Below, one piece after another: positions 38,810-49,348 of a stretch of 64,000 nt of DNA. Every line of letters begins with the position of its first letter. Position 1 is the stretch's first letter. The notes under the pieces were generated by a model. That model searched no databases, had not been told where the DNA came from, and saw only the letters and a list, made by a program, of their open reading frames with translations. The position numbers were made by a program, and so were the translations under genes. Source of the DNA: Oceanobacillus massiliensis str. N'diop (lineage in GTDB: Bacteria; Bacillota; Bacilli; Bacillales; Amphibacillaceae); assembly GCF_000285495.1 (NCBI RefSeq), contig NZ_HE610978.1, positions 281,169 through 345,168 of the forward strand. The letters run 5' to 3'.

Positions 38810-38979
38810 GAACGGCTTAACTTTTTCTTCAATAATTTGACTTCGCCAATCGATATCCCCAATTCGCTTGCAATCTCAAGGTAATTCCCCTGCCCTTCCA
38901 GCTCGATAAATTGGTGGAGATCCGCAGTGAAAATGTCTTTCTGGGTTGCTGCATTCCATTGCTTATCATTCATTCTCAA
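38806..38979 (-). CDS. Small helix-turn-helix protein (YrzK-like)
   Basis: 57-residue protein from TTG at 38979, 8 nt after GAGGAGG. An ATG 6 bp further in is 14 nt from the site, so less likely. The C-terminal half, YLEIASELGISIGEVKLLKKKL, reads as a helix-turn-helix like sigma region 4; the N-terminal half (NDKQWNAATQKDIFTADLHQFIELEGQG) is helical. A comparable small gene lies in this position in B. subtilis. It is too short for many gene finders. Target unknown. Confidence 0.72.
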   Translation of the reverse strand: MRMNDKQWNAATQKDIFTADLHQFIELEGQGNYLEIASELGISIGEVKLLKKKLSRS

Positions 38980-39020
38980 CCTAGTTTCCTCCTCATTTCA
39001 TATACCTGTCATCTATAGTT

Positions 39021-39049
39021 TTGCCTTAAATGAAAATTTTTATTATACT
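39021..39049 (+). promoter_or_regulatory. Probable promoter of the amidase gene
   Basis: TTGCCT (39021-39026), 17 bp, TATACT (39044-39049), 46 bp before the GTG start. Confidence 0.6.
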
Positions 39050-39095
39050 TATTAGATAGATACATAAACATAAAATGAAATTTGGGAGGAAAACC

Positions 39096-40157
39096 GTGCA
39101 TTCAGGAAAACTGATTTTAATATTATTTACTGCATTCATCTTCTTCCATGCAACCGGAGGGAATGTCTATGCTGAAGAGGCCGTGATTACCGGATCCAAC
39201 CTCAATATCAGAAGTGGACCCGGAACAGAATACGAAAGCATCGGCAGTGCCGATACTGGTCAAAGCTATACGGTTGTCCAGCAAATGGACGACTGGGTTG
39301 AAATTGAATTGCCTGAAGGAACGGGCTGGGTTTCAGCAGAATTTATCTCTGTATCCGAAGACTCGACAGCAGAACCAGAATCCTCTGCCGTATCAGGTGA
39401 AGAACCCGGTGTCAGTTCCATTACAATCCAGGAGGACAACACACAGTTAAGAGAAGGACCTTCAACAGAGCATGATATTATTGACTTTGCCGCTGAGGGT
39501 ACTGAATTTGAGGTTATTTCCAGTTCTGGCGATTGGTATGAGGTATCAAATGAAGAAGTTACGGGATTTGTATTAAAGGATCTCATCAATGATTCCGGCA
39601 GTACCGATAACAGCGGATTCAAAAATAAGACAATCGTCATCGATGCGGGCCATGGCGGAAGAGACGTTGGAGCAATCGGCGCAACAGAGTCGTTTGAAAA
39701 AGACATTACCTACCTGACAGCCCACGAGCTGGCACAGGAGCTTCAATACCTTGGGGCAGATGTACATCTCACGAGAGCAGATGATGAGTTTATTTCCCTT
39801 GCCAGCAGAGCAACATACTCGAATTTTGTCGACACGGATGCCTTTATCAGTCTCCATTATAATAGTGTACCGGAGCTGCCGAATGTATCTGGGATAGAAT
39901 CGTTTTATTATGCCGGTCAAAATGAAAAAATGGCTCAATATATTCAAGAAGGCATCATAAAGGAAACCGAGGTATCTGACCGTGGAATAGGAGAAGGAGA
40001 CTTTCTTGTGCTGCGAATGAACATGAAGCCTTCCGTGCTCCTGGAACTGGGATTCATATCCAATCCCGAGAAGGAAGCATTGCTTAAAACAAATGCCTAT
40101 CAGAAGAAACTGGTCAGCGGCATCGTCAGCGGTCTTGGTGCCTATTTCGACGAATAA
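39096..40157 (+). CDS. N-acetylmuramoyl-L-alanine amidase with two SH3b domains
   Basis: Secreted cell wall hydrolase, 353 residues, cleaving the MurNAc-L-Ala bond. Signal peptide about 1-28 (LILILFTAFIFFHATGGNVYA). SH3b repeats, NLNIRSGPGTEYESIGSADTGQ and a second beginning QLREGPSTEHDIIDFA, bind wall. The Amidase_3 domain has zinc ligands in IDAGHGGRDVGAIG, the Glu in SFEKDITYLTA, DAFISLHYNS and LELGFISNPEE-like LLELGFISNPEKEAL. Start: GTG at 39096 after GGGAGG; an in-frame ATG at 39075 precedes that site and has none of its own. Corresponds to B. subtilis YrvJ by position. Confidence 0.92.
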   Translation: MHSGKLILILFTAFIFFHATGGNVYAEEAVITGSNLNIRSGPGTEYESIGSADTGQSYTVVQQMDDWVEIELPEGTGWVSAEFISVSEDSTAEPESSAVSGEEPGVSSITIQEDNTQLREGPSTEHDIIDFAAEGTEFEVISSSGDWYEVSNEEVTGFVLKDLINDSGSTDNSGFKNKTIVIDAGHGGRDVGAIGATESFEKDITYLTAHELAQELQYLGADVHLTRADDEFISLASRATYSNFVDTDAFISLHYNSVPELPNVSGIESFYYAGQNEKMAQYIQEGIIKETEVSDRGIGEGDFLVLRMNMKPSVLLELGFISNPEKEALLKTNAYQKKLVSGIVSGLGAYFDE

Positions 40158-40202
40158 ATAAACAATCTGCTTTCCTTAATACAAAGAGGATGATGTTACA
40201 GC

Positions 40203-40268
40203 AAAAAATCGCCCTGTCCGTTAATTGTCGGTTATTCACCTGCAATATAATGGACCTGGCGATTTTTT
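40203..40268. terminator. Terminator between the amidase gene and dtd
   Basis: AAAAAATCGCC (40203-40213) / GGCGATTTTTT (40258-40268) with inner TGTCC/GGAC pairing. T-runs on both strands, between convergent genes. Nothing else is seen in this intergene. Confidence 0.75.
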
Positions 40269-40412
40269 TAATCGTTCTTGCCAGAAATGACATGGAACGT
40301 TTCGTGATATAAAAAAGAAACTCTATGTTTGGCTGCAGCCCTGAAAACTCCTGCAGCACATCAAAAAAGGTGCCCTCAAGCCATAAAATATATGACACAG
40401 CCCCTTTTTTGC

Positions 40413-40859
40413 CTATTTCTCCTTACTGTCAACGATCAAAGTAACCGGCCCGACATTTGTAAAGGTAACATCCATCATTGCGCCGAACTCGCCTGTTTCT
40501 ACAGTTATCCCCTGTTCTCGCAACTGACGATTAAAAATCTCATATAATTGTTTTGCAGCCTCCGGTTTTGCTGCCTGCATGAAATTGGGACGTCTTCCTT
40601 TTCTTGTATCTCCATAGAGCGTAAATTGGGATATGGACAAAACTTGACCATTGACGTCCTTTAGCGAAAGATTCATTTTTCCGCTGGCATCCTCAAACAC
40701 ACGCAAATGAACAATTTTATTTACCAGATATTCTACATCATCGATTGTATCTTCATGGGTGACCCCTAGAAGAACAACAAATCCGTCATTGATCTCACCG
40801 ACAGTTTCTTCTTCTACTTGAACATCAGCATTTTTAGCCCGTTGTATGACTGCTTTCAT
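40413..40859 (-). CDS. dtd: D-aminoacyl-tRNA deacylase
   Basis: 148-residue proofreading enzyme that removes D-amino acids from t[22 protein letters not shown] (SQFTL motif, near 75-93) and the C-terminal [20 protein letters not shown], with the Gly/Pro cross-subunit motif, are complete. It follows relA by 21 bp as in other Bacillales. Confidence 0.97.
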   Translation of the reverse strand: MKAVIQRAKNADVQVEEETVGEINDGFVVLLGVTHEDTIDDVEYLVNKIVHLRVFEDASGKMNLSLKDVNGQVLSISQFTLYGDTRKGRRPNFMQAAKPEAAKQLYEIFNRQLREQGITVETGEFGAMMDVTFTNVGPVTLIVDSKEK

Positions 40860-40880
40860 TTCTATTGCCCCTTTAAATAA

Positions 40881-43082
40881 TTACTGTACCGTTCTTGTAA
40901 CCGTATAGACATCTTTTATCTGCTTGATGCGTTCAACAATTTTCCTCAGATGATTGGTGTTATGAATCAGTATCGTTATATGGATAATCGCCATTTTATT
41001 TCGGTCAGATTTTCCGTTAACATGTGTAATGTTCGTTTTCGTTTCATTCACCGCCTGAAGCACTTCATTAAGAAGACCCCTGCGATCATATCCGGTAATC
41101 TGAATATCGACATGATATTGCTTGTTGTCTGTATTTCCATTTTCCCACTCAACATGAAGATAGCGTTGTTGTGCTTCTTCTGTTTGTACATTTGGACAAT
41201 CAGAACGATGAACCGAAACACCTCTTCCCTTTGTGATATAACCGAGAATTGTATCACCAGGTACGGGATTACAGCATTTAGCAAGACGGACAAGCAGATT
41301 GTCCACGCCTTCCACTTTTACACCAGAGTCCTTTTTATGGGACCTGCTGTGGCTGGGATCGGTTTTTACTTCCTCCAAGGTTGTCGCAAGGTCCTGTTCC
41401 TTCTGTCTTGTCTGACGGAGTTTTTCAGTCAGCCGAGTAGCTATTAACGCAGCAGTGATTCCCTGATAGCCGACAGCTGCATACATATCCTCTTCATTCG
41501 TGAAATTGAACTTATCGTATACGCGCTGCATATTATCGGGCAGCAGAACTTCTTTCGGTTCAATATTTAAAGCGCGGATTTCCTTCTCAACCGCTTCCTT
41601 GCCCTTGATAACATTTTCTTCTCTGCGCTGTTTTTTGAAGAATTGCTTGATTTTGCTTTTGGCCTGTGACGTTTGCGTCATTTTCAGCCAATCCTGCGAA
41701 GGACCATAGGAATGCTTTGATGTCATTACCTCGACAATATCACCGTTTTGCAGTTTATAATCCAGCGGCTCCATTTTGCCGTTTATTTTGGCACCTATTG
41801 TCTTGTTTCCTATTTCGGTATGGATTTTATAGGCAAAATCAAGTGGTATCGAGCCGGACGGCAGCTCAATAACTTCTCCTTTTGGCGTGAACACATATAC
41901 CATATCGAAAAAAAGATCGATCTTAAGTGATTCAATGAATTCCTCCGCATCATGTGTATCATTTTGCCAGTCAAGTATCTCCCTGAACCAAGTCAGCTTT
42001 TCTTCAAAAGATTTTTTGCCTGGTTTCACTTGCTTGCCCTCTTTGTAAGCCCAGTGGGCAGCAATACCATACTCAGCAATCTCATGCATTTCCTTTGTTC
42101 GTATTTGAACTTCAAGCGGGTCGCCCTTTGGCCCGATTACCGTTGTATGGAGTGACTGATACAGATTCTGCTTGGGCATTGCAATATAGTCCTTGAATCG
42201 TCCTGGCATTGGTTTCCAGTTTGTATGGATGATTCCCAGGACCGCATAGCAGTCTTTAATACTGTCGACAATGATACGGACTGCCAGGAGGTCGTATATT
42301 TCGTTAAATTGCTTGTTCTGCAAAACCATCTTTTGATATATACTGTATAAATGTTTCGGACGACCGGACATTTCCGCTTCAATATTCACTTCATGTAAAT
42401 CTACCGAGAGTTCATCAATAACTTCTTTAATGTAAGATTCTCGTTCTTCCCTTTTCTGTTTCATCAATTGGACAATTCTATAATATTGCTGGGGATTAAG
42501 GTACCTTAATGCTGTATCTTCCAACTCCCATTTGATAGTTGAAATTCCGAGACGGTGTGCGAGAGGAGCGAATATTTCCAATGTCTCATTGGAAATTCTA
42601 CGCTGCTTTTCAGATGAAAGATGCTTTAGCGTGCGCATGTTGTGCAGCCTGTCTGCGAGTTTGATCAGAATGACACGGATATCCTTTGCCATTGCAACAA
42701 ACATTTTACGATGATTCTCGGCCTGCTGTGCTTCTTTTGTTTCATAGCGGATTTTCCCTAATTTGGTTACTCCGTCAACCAGCATTGCTATTTCATGATT
42801 GAATTCCTGCTCCATTTTTTCGAGGGTAACGTCAGTATCTTCTACCACGTCATGCAGAAAACCTCCGGCAATTGTTTCGGCATCCATTTCAAGATTGGCA
42901 AGTATTCCTGCAACCTGGACAGGATGAATAATATAAGGTTCACCGGATTTCCTGAATTGATCATGATGGGCTTCACTTGCGAAATCGTATGCATGCTGAA
43001 TCAATTCAACATCATCGTTCGACAAATAAATACTAGCCTTATTTATAATGTCTGTTATCGTTAAATTTTCTTCTTTTGCCAT
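40881..43082 (-). CDS. relA: Bifunctional (p)ppGpp synthetase/hydrolase RelA
   Basis: 733-residue Rel enzyme controlling the stringent response. Hydrolase HD site: HPVQVAG with H53 and FLHDVVEDTD (77-84). Synthetase domain: RPKHLYSIYQKM and DLLAVRIIVDSIKDCYAVLG, then YQSLHTTVIGPKG. TGS (VYVFTPKGEVIELPSGS) near 395, a zinc-finger-like helical region with CCNPVPGD, and a C-terminal ACT domain from about 655. Both active sites look intact. It lies between apt and dtd. Confidence 0.97.
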   Translation of the reverse strand: MAKEENLTITDIINKASIYLSNDDVELIQHAYDFASEAHHDQFRKSGEPYIIHPVQVAGILANLEMDAETIAGGFLHDVVEDTDVTLEKMEQEFNHEIAMLVDGVTKLGKIRYETKEAQQAENHRKMFVAMAKDIRVILIKLADRLHNMRTLKHLSSEKQRRISNETLEIFAPLAHRLGISTIKWELEDTALRYLNPQQYYRIVQLMKQKREERESYIKEVIDELSVDLHEVNIEAEMSGRPKHLYSIYQKMVLQNKQFNEIYDLLAVRIIVDSIKDCYAVLGIIHTNWKPMPGRFKDYIAMPKQNLYQSLHTTVIGPKGDPLEVQIRTKEMHEIAEYGIAAHWAYKEGKQVKPGKKSFEEKLTWFREILDWQNDTHDAEEFIESLKIDLFFDMVYVFTPKGEVIELPSGSIPLDFAYKIHTEIGNKTIGAKINGKMEPLDYKLQNGDIVEVMTSKHSYGPSQDWLKMTQTSQAKSKIKQFFKKQRREENVIKGKEAVEKEIRALNIEPKEVLLPDNMQRVYDKFNFTNEEDMYAAVGYQGITAALIATRLTEKLRQTRQKEQDLATTLEEVKTDPSHSRSHKKDSGVKVEGVDNLLVRLAKCCNPVPGDTILGYITKGRGVSVHRSDCPNVQTEEAQQRYLHVEWENGNTDNKQYHVDIQITGYDRRGLLNEVLQAVNETKTNITHVNGKSDRNKMAIIHITILIHNTNHLRKIVERIKQIKDVYTVTRTVQ

Positions 43083-43218
43083 ATAATCACCTTTACTAGC
43101 TGTCTGGATTATTTATTACATATTTTCATGGAAATAAACTCCGACATATTTATACAAATGTCCTAAATATTTTAATTATATGCCTTTCCGCTTCCCATGT
43201 CCATTTAAATTTTCATAT

Positions 43219-43258
43219 AACAATAGGTCTGACGATAGATAGCGTCAGACCTATTGTT
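43219..43258. terminator. Palindrome downstream of apt
   Basis: Perfect 16-bp inverted repeat, AACAATAGGTCTGACG / CGTCAGACCTATTGTT (43219-43234 / 43243-43258), 8-nt loop. The T-run is good only on plus; on minus it ends in ATATGAAAATTT, so termination of apt here is plausible but imperfect. Confidence 0.6.
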
Positions 43259-43313
43259 TTTATACTATTCATTCCCGCAATATATTGCAACTGCGAATGT
43301 TCCGGACCAATAA

Positions 43314-43826
43314 TCAATATGTCATTAAGGTTAAAACGTCATAGCCTTCTAGTTTTTCTTTTCCATCCAAGTAGCTCAGTTCAATCAAAAATGCGCAGCC
43401 GGCAACAATACCGCCAAGTTCTTCCACTAGTTTAATTGTTGCTTCAATGGTACCTCCAGTAGCAAGAAGGTCATCCGTTATCAATACACGCTGGCCTGGT
43501 TTGATAGCATCTTTATGAATGGTTAATACATTCGTTCCATATTCTAGACCGTAATCCACTTTAATGACCTCACGTGGGAGCTTGCCTTCTTTTCTGACAG
43601 GTGCAAAGCCAATCTCCAAGGCATAGGAAACAGGACAGCCAACAATAAATCCGCGCGCCTCTGGTCCTACTACGATATCGATTTCTTTTTCTTTGGCAAA
43701 TTCCACGATTTCATCTACTGCTGCTTTATATGCTTTTCCATTGTCCATTAATGGCGTAATGTCTTTAAATTGAATTCCTTGTTTCGGCCAGTCTTCTACA
43801 ATTTTAATATATTGCTTATAATCCAT
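43314..43826 (-). CDS. apt: Adenine phosphoribosyltransferase
   Basis: Converts adenine plus PRPP to AMP; 170 residues. The PRPP-binding motif [20 protein letters not shown] is at about 112-131, and [17 protein letters not shown] is near 55. ATG lies within the end of recJ (11-bp overlap) with AAGGAGG upstream. The recJ-apt-relA order is a classical Bacillus arrangement linking purine salvage and ppGpp. Confidence 0.97.
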   Translation of the reverse strand: MDYKQYIKIVEDWPKQGIQFKDITPLMDNGKAYKAAVDEIVEFAKEKEIDIVVGPEARGFIVGCPVSYALEIGFAPVRKEGKLPREVIKVDYGLEYGTNVLTIHKDAIKPGQRVLITDDLLATGGTIEATIKLVEELGGIVAGCAFLIELSYLDGKEKLEGYDVLTLMTY

Positions 43827-46131
43827 TTACTGCTTCCTCCTTGGGATTTCCCAAATAATCCATACAACTGCTGAACCATTCTTTTAATTCATCATAATTG
43901 GAATAGTATAATTGTTTTTCGATTGCTGCCTTTTGAAGACGCTCCTGATAAGATACGGAGTCCTGCAGATCCTTTTTCGCAGGATTTGCAACCGCCTCAA
44001 TTATTCCATTGTCTATTTTAACAAAACCAAGTTCAAAAAACACCTTTGATATAAAGATAACCTTGTCCCTGTTCCAGCCTTTATGTGTTAATATGGCGTT
44101 CATCTCTGACTTCATATCAATCACTTTGCGCTTTCTGACCAATGCATAGAACCATATAAATTCTTCTCTTGCAGGAAATGCCGACAGATAGGCACTATCC
44201 TCCAAATGAAAGCAGGCATAGATATTAACCGGCTTTACCTTTTGAATAATATCTTTTAATACATCTAGATTGGAGGGCAGATCATACAGATAGAGATTGT
44301 CTTTCTTTTCCAGTGATTCTACTGGGTCACCGTAAGATACCTGATCAACTCCGGCATGAATTTCATCACCGGATCCCACTATCAATTCTCTTCCATTCCA
44401 ATCGGGGGTAATAGATTCCATGCGCTTTCCACGATAGTCAAACAGCTGCCATTCGTCAATTCTCATGTCCTGGATCATCATTTGTACTTTTCGGTTGCCG
44501 TTCCATTCGTTGACCCCAAGTTCACCAGCGACTGTCAAAGCTGTTTGCGGAGAAATATACTTATGGAGTTCACCCAAACCAAAACCGATTCCATCGAGTA
44601 ATGTCCCTTGGCTCCTGAATTGCAGCTTAAGATGATTTTTGGCACTGCCGATTATACGAGCGTCAGCAGGGATTTCTTTTAATTGAAAAATCGGCTTGGG
44701 GTTTTTCATCCCAAATGGTGCAAGCTTCTCAATTTCAGTAACAAGATCTTCGCTTACTTGATCCATAGTCAGTTCTGCGCTGATCAATAATTCCTGTTTA
44801 TAATCAGCTTCCGATAGCTCTTCATGGATAAACATATCAAGTTTCTCTTGGACAGCAGCAAGGTTTTCAATAGGAAATGTCATTCCGGCAGCTTGGGCAT
44901 GGCCCCCGAAGTGTGTAAAAAGTTCTCTGATCTTCATACAATTCCGGAAAAAATCAAACGCCGGAATGCTTCTGGCTGAGCCTTTGACAACTCCAGTCTC
45001 TGGTTTAATTGTTAATACGATTGCTGGGCGGTCATACTTACGGACCAATTTGGATGCCACAATACCAAGAACACCTTCGTTCCATCCTTCTTTTGCGGCA
45101 ATGATAACTCCATGCTCCTTAGACGATTGTATGACAGACTCTGCCTCAATGACAATATCGTTTACAATTTTCTTCCGCTGCTGATTGATCTGATCGATTT
45201 CTTCCGCAATGTCCTGTGCCGTTTCCATGTTATCGGTTAGAAGCAGCTGGACAGCCAAATCGGCATCCTGCAGTCGTCCAACAGCATTTATTCTTGGTCC
45301 GATTGAAAAACCGACATCCTCTTCAGAAACATTCCCTTCTATATTGCAAAGCCGTTTAAGTGCCTTGATGCCCGGATTGTTCGATATTGTCAAAGCATGG
45401 AGGCCATAAAAGGCCAATACTCTGTTCTCGTCGACCAATGGCACCAGATCGGCTATTGTACCGATTGCTGCAAACTCCAATAAATGCTTAGGAAAATAAC
45501 CAAGTAAGACTTGAGCAAATTTAAACGCAACTCCTACCCCCGCCAATTCTTGAAAAGGGTATTCCGGTGAGCATTTCGGATGCAGAATACAGAAGCACTC
45601 GGGCAGCTCCTCCTGCGGTTCATGATGATCGGTTATAATCAGATCAATACCTAACTCTTTAGCGATTGCAGCCTCATGTACGGAAGCAATCCCCGTATCT
45701 ACTGTAATAATCAGCGTATATCCTTGCTCTGCAGCTGTTCTGAATGCAGCTTCATTCGGTCCATACCCTTCCGTAAAACGGTTTGGAATATAATAATCAC
45801 AAATCGCGCCAATTTCTTCTAAAGCTTTGATCATTACGGTGGTCGAACTTACACCATCTGCATCATAGTCACCATAGACAAGAATTTTTTCATTTGCTGC
45901 AACAGCATTATGTACACGCTCGGATGCCGCTTCAATAGCAGCAATGCGAAGCGGGTCGTGAAGGTTTTTAATATCAGGTGATAAAAATTGTCTCGCTTCT
46001 TCTGTACTTGTAATGCCCCTTTGCAGTAAAAGCCTTTTCACGGTTGATGACAATTCAAGTGAGTCTGCATCAAACTCCACCGACTCTTTGTTTGCCTCGC
46101 TATATTTCCATTTTGATTTACTCTCTAACAT
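43816..46131 (-). CDS. recJ: Single-strand DNA 5'-exonuclease RecJ
   Basis: 771-residue DHH/DHHA1 exonuclease. [24 protein letters not shown] (about 83-106), [17 protein letters not shown] (DHH motif) and [19 protein letters not shown] show the metal centre. DHHA1 has [20 protein letters not shown] and [11 protein letters not shown]; a Gram-positive C-terminal extension follows. ATG at 46131 with GGGGTG upstream replaces a 10-codon longer frame without a site. Confidence 0.96.
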   Translation of the reverse strand: MLESKSKWKYSEANKESVEFDADSLELSSTVKRLLLQRGITSTEEARQFLSPDIKNLHDPLRIAAIEAASERVHNAVAANEKILVYGDYDADGVSSTTVMIKALEEIGAICDYYIPNRFTEGYGPNEAAFRTAAEQGYTLIITVDTGIASVHEAAIAKELGIDLIITDHHEPQEELPECFCILHPKCSPEYPFQELAGVGVAFKFAQVLLGYFPKHLLEFAAIGTIADLVPLVDENRVLAFYGLHALTISNNPGIKALKRLCNIEGNVSEEDVGFSIGPRINAVGRLQDADLAVQLLLTDNMETAQDIAEEIDQINQQRKKIVNDIVIEAESVIQSSKEHGVIIAAKEGWNEGVLGIVASKLVRKYDRPAIVLTIKPETGVVKGSARSIPAFDFFRNCMKIRELFTHFGGHAQAAGMTFPIENLAAVQEKLDMFIHEELSEADYKQELLISAELTMDQVSEDLVTEIEKLAPFGMKNPKPIFQLKEIPADARIIGSAKNHLKLQFRSQGTLLDGIGFGLGELHKYISPQTALTVAGELGVNEWNGNRKVQMMIQDMRIDEWQLFDYRGKRMESITPDWNGRELIVGSGDEIHAGVDQVSYGDPVESLEKKDNLYLYDLPSNLDVLKDIIQKVKPVNIYACFHLEDSAYLSAFPAREEFIWFYALVRKRKVIDMKSEMNAILTHKGWNRDKVIFISKVFFELGFVKIDNGIIEAVANPAKKDLQDSVSYQERLQKAAIEKQLYYSNYDELKEWFSSCMDYLGNPKEEAVNGL

Positions 46132-46187
46132 TACTTCACCCCTGACTAATCTATTATACAAGAGACTAGCAGGGGTAGCAAACGGAA

Positions 46188-46523
46188 TTATTTCTCTTCA
46201 GTGGACCCATCCTGGAAATCTGTTGGTTCTTCCATCGTTATTCCTTCTGCAGGAACATTATATTCCTCAAGCTTTTTAATTAGTGCTGCGTTCTCAGCCT
46301 TTAATACCTTTATTTCTTTCTGTAATCGGTAAAATCTCATAGAACCAACGATTGCAGTAATAATCCCGCCCATCAGTAAGGAAAACAAGATTACGAGGAT
46401 CAATGGTGACTCCTGTGTCGAAAATAAATAATTCACTTCTACCGGTTCTACATTGATCACTGCAAAGACTGCCACAATGATCACCAGAATAATTGCTAAA
46501 ATGACGTATGTCTGACCTTTCAT
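46188..46523 (-). CDS. LapA-domain (DUF1049) membrane protein
   Basis: 111 residues with two membrane helices (about 6-26 and 40-62), then a coiled coil (LQKEIKVLKAENAALIKKLEEY) and an acidic tail. The LapA domain core VEVNYLFSTQESPLILVILFSLLMGGII is clear. It corresponds to B. subtilis yrvD by position between recJ and secDF. Function in Gram-positives unknown. Confidence 0.85.
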   Translation of the reverse strand: MKGQTYVILAIILVIIVAVFAVINVEPVEVNYLFSTQESPLILVILFSLLMGGIITAIVGSMRFYRLQKEIKVLKAENAALIKKLEEYNVPAEGITMEEPTDFQDGSTEEK

Positions 46524-46592
46524 ACGGTTCTCCCTCCATTTTTCTTTATAGTTTAGATTACCCTCTCAGGCTTTTATTTAAGCATAGATTAA

Positions 46593-46628
46593 AAACAAGC
46601 TTTGTTAGGTTCACTAACAAAGCTTGTT
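46593..46628 (-). terminator. secDF terminator
   Basis: 16-bp stem AAACAAGCTTTGTTAG / CTAACAAAGCTTGTTT (46593-46608 / 46613-46628), T-run on minus, 9 bp past the secDF stop. Confidence 0.9.
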
Positions 46629-46636
46629 TACTGTCA

Positions 46637-48889
46637 TTAAACCTGTGGGCCATCCACACGCTTCTTCTTGGTGAATTCCAGCGGTTTATCTTTTACTTTC
46701 CTTCCGCGCCATACAAGCCATATTTGCGAGGCAAGCAGCAACGATGAATAGGTTCCTGCAATTAAGCCTACTGCCAGTGCGATTGCAAAGCTGACAATGG
46801 AGGATGCTCCCAATACCATAAATGCCAATACAGCAATGACGGTTGTAAGCGAAGTGTTTAGCGTTCTCGTAAACGACTGCACAATACTCATATTGACAAT
46901 ACCTGCAAGTTCTTTGAACGACTTGACGCGTTTCTTCTTCCTGATATTTTCTCTGACACGGTCAAAGATTACAATTGTGTTATTGATGGAATAACCTACA
47001 ATCGTTAAGAGTGCCGCCACTATTGTAATGTCAAATTCAATCTGTGTAATGCTGAAAGCGGCAAGCATAATGAATACATCATGCAGTAGTGCAATCAATG
47101 CCGTTGCAGCAAAGAAAAATTCAAATCGGATCGTAACATAAATGATCATGAATACAGAAGCGATGGCCACTGCATAGATTGCATTTTTAACAAGTTCCTC
47201 ACCGACAATCGGGGACACGACACTTACACTCGGATCCTGTCCGTATTGCTCACTAAAATGCACTCTCACTTCTTCTACCTGATCATCTGTCAGCACCGTT
47301 TCAAAACGGGAGACAGCAAGCTGATTATCGTCTCCGGAAAGGACAACCGATTTAGGCTCTATTCCAAGCTGTTCAAATTCGGATTCCACTTCTTCCGTTG
47401 TCAGACTCGAGTCAGATACAATCTCGACACGGGTACCACTTGTAAAATCGACTCCAGGGTTGATTTGGAAAACGGCAATGGAAATGGCGCCAGCAATAAT
47501 AAGGATTAGGGTACCGATAAAAAATTTTTTACGATGCTGCACAATGTTCACATTACGATTAAATAATTTCGGTTCCTCTTCTTTTTCTGCTATATCGCGA
47601 ATATCTTTCTGCTTTACGCCAAGCCACGTTTTGCGTTTTGTCAGAAATCCGCTTTGCACCCAGAACCCAAGCAGCAGTCTTGTGCCGAGGACTGCTGTCA
47701 GGAAGCTGATCAGTATACTGATAATCAGCATCGTTGCAAATCCTTTAACCGAACTCGTACCAAATATAAACAGAACGATAGCGGCAATCAATGTCGTGAT
47801 ATTCGCATCAAGGATGGTCGTAAATGAGTTTTTGTTACCGGTCTTAAAGGATGCTTTTGCTGATTTGCCTGTCCTTAATTCTTCTTTGATGCGTTCGAAT
47901 GTAATTACATTCGCGTCTACAGCCATACCGACACCTAGAATTAACGCTGCAATACCCGATAGAGTCAAGACCCCATGCAGCAATTCAAACACCAATAGAA
48001 CCAGATAGACATAGAATATTAAATTGATTGATGCGATCAGACCAGAGAAACGATAGAAAACAAGCATGAACAGGAGGATGAGTCCTACACCAACAATACC
48101 TGCTATCAGGGTTTCATTTAATGCCTGTTCTCCAAATTGAGCCCCAACCGATGTAGAGAAAATCTCTGTCATATGAACAGGAAGAGAGCCCGAATTAATG
48201 ATATCAGCCAACTGTTTGGCAGACTCTACCGTAAAGTTACCGGAAATCATGACATTGGTCGTATTCAATGGTTCACTTACGTTCGGAGCTGAAACAAATT
48301 TCGGCTCTGCCTCGAGTGCTTCAGCCTCGTATGAATCTCCTTCTTGAAAGTCCATCCAGATGACGAGCTTATTATCCGGTTCTGCCATCTGACTGATCTG
48401 AGTTGTTATTTCCCCAAATTTAGCTCCGTCCTTTAACTGCAGGGTGACGATTGGAGCATTTGTCTGCGGGTCGAAATCCTGCTTGGCACTTCCCTCTTTA
48501 ATATCTGTTCCATCCATTAATTCTTCGTCATTTACATCACGGAAAGATAACTGTGCAGAAGTGGACAGCAATTCTCTGGCCGCTGATTGATCTTCAATAC
48601 CTGCCAGCTGAACCCGGATTCTGTCTTCGCCCTCAATATTGATGACAGCTTCACTAATTCCCAGCCGGTTGACACGATCGTTTAACGTTTCAACTGTACC
48701 TTCCATTAAATCTCTGGTAACTTGCTGTGTTTCATCGACAGGTTCAACTTCATAGAGAACCTCAAAGCCTCCCTGCAGATCCAATCCAAGATTAATATCT
48801 TTTGTTATTCCTGTTACCGTTGTTCCAATTGTTCCTGCCAAAACCAGTACGACAAGAAAAAAGGCAACGATTCTGCCTCTTTTATTCAT
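46637..48889 (-). CDS. secDF: Protein translocase subunit SecDF (fused)
   Basis: 750-residue fusion of SecD (about 1-410) and SecF (about 440-730), as in B. subtilis; 12 membrane helices expected. LGLDLQGGFEVLYEVEP near residue 32, and GVGMAVDANVITFERIKEELRTGKS with the proton-relay Asp in SecD; GVDFTSGTRVEI and IVGYSINNTIVIFDRVRENIR in SecF. Uses the proton gradient to pull secreted proteins out. YajC, its partner in other bacteria, is encoded near 53 kb. Confidence 0.97.
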   Translation of the reverse strand: MNKRGRIVAFFLVVLVLAGTIGTTVTGITKDINLGLDLQGGFEVLYEVEPVDETQQVTRDLMEGTVETLNDRVNRLGISEAVINIEGEDRIRVQLAGIEDQSAARELLSTSAQLSFRDVNDEELMDGTDIKEGSAKQDFDPQTNAPIVTLQLKDGAKFGEITTQISQMAEPDNKLVIWMDFQEGDSYEAEALEAEPKFVSAPNVSEPLNTTNVMISGNFTVESAKQLADIINSGSLPVHMTEIFSTSVGAQFGEQALNETLIAGIVGVGLILLFMLVFYRFSGLIASINLIFYVYLVLLVFELLHGVLTLSGIAALILGVGMAVDANVITFERIKEELRTGKSAKASFKTGNKNSFTTILDANITTLIAAIVLFIFGTSSVKGFATMLIISILISFLTAVLGTRLLLGFWVQSGFLTKRKTWLGVKQKDIRDIAEKEEEPKLFNRNVNIVQHRKKFFIGTLILIIAGAISIAVFQINPGVDFTSGTRVEIVSDSSLTTEEVESEFEQLGIEPKSVVLSGDDNQLAVSRFETVLTDDQVEEVRVHFSEQYGQDPSVSVVSPIVGEELVKNAIYAVAIASVFMIIYVTIRFEFFFAATALIALLHDVFIMLAAFSITQIEFDITIVAALLTIVGYSINNTIVIFDRVRENIRKKKRVKSFKELAGIVNMSIVQSFTRTLNTSLTTVIAVLAFMVLGASSIVSFAIALAVGLIAGTYSSLLLASQIWLVWRGRKVKDKPLEFTKKKRVDGPQV

Positions 48890-48935
48890 TTAATCAGCTT
48901 CCTCCTTAATAGTGCAAAACAACTATGTATGATTC

Positions 48936-49232
48936 CTACTCTTCCCGCTTCCCGCCAGTTAATGCAGCGATAGAGGCCATGAGATTATCGTTTTGATAGG
49001 ATTTCATCGTCAAGTAGCTTAGATACGTATTTGATGCCAGGTGGAGTATGTCCTGAACAATTTCATGCAGCCTCTTCTCAGGTTCCCCCTTCCATACCTT
49101 TTTTACAAGGCATGTCCAGACATCTTCAGGTGTTGCCTGTGAATAACCCATCATTTCAAGTTCCTCTGCCTTGCTCTTCAATGCTGGAATAATCATTTGT
49201 TTCCATTCGCTGACCGTCTGTATAATTTCCAT
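48936..49232 (-). CDS. comN: ComN-type post-transcriptional regulator
   Basis: 98-residue protein matching the Bacillus ComN (YrzD) family in length, sequence style and position between secDF and spoVB. Conserved stretches: ALKSKAEELEMMGYSQATPEDVW and LHEIVQDILHLASNTYLSYLT. In B. subtilis ComN binds the 5' leader of comE mRNA and, with DivIVA, directs it to division sites. A possible target, comEA, lies at the left end of this window. Confidence 0.85.
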   Translation of the reverse strand: MEIIQTVSEWKQMIIPALKSKAEELEMMGYSQATPEDVWTCLVKKVWKGEPEKRLHEIVQDILHLASNTYLSYLTMKSYQNDNLMASIAALTGGKREE

Positions 49233-49348
49233 ATTTACCCACCATTTCTCCGGATATACTTTTTTAGCTTGTCATGCATTGTCCACCTTTTAGCATATAT
49301 ATCATTGTATATGATATTTAATTATTTGAGAAGGCAGGTCGACAAAAA

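Noticed and set aside
40126..40398. 90-codon minus-strand ORF between the amidase gene and dtd
   Set aside because: It spans the bidirectional terminator and the amidase 3' end; no ribosome site.
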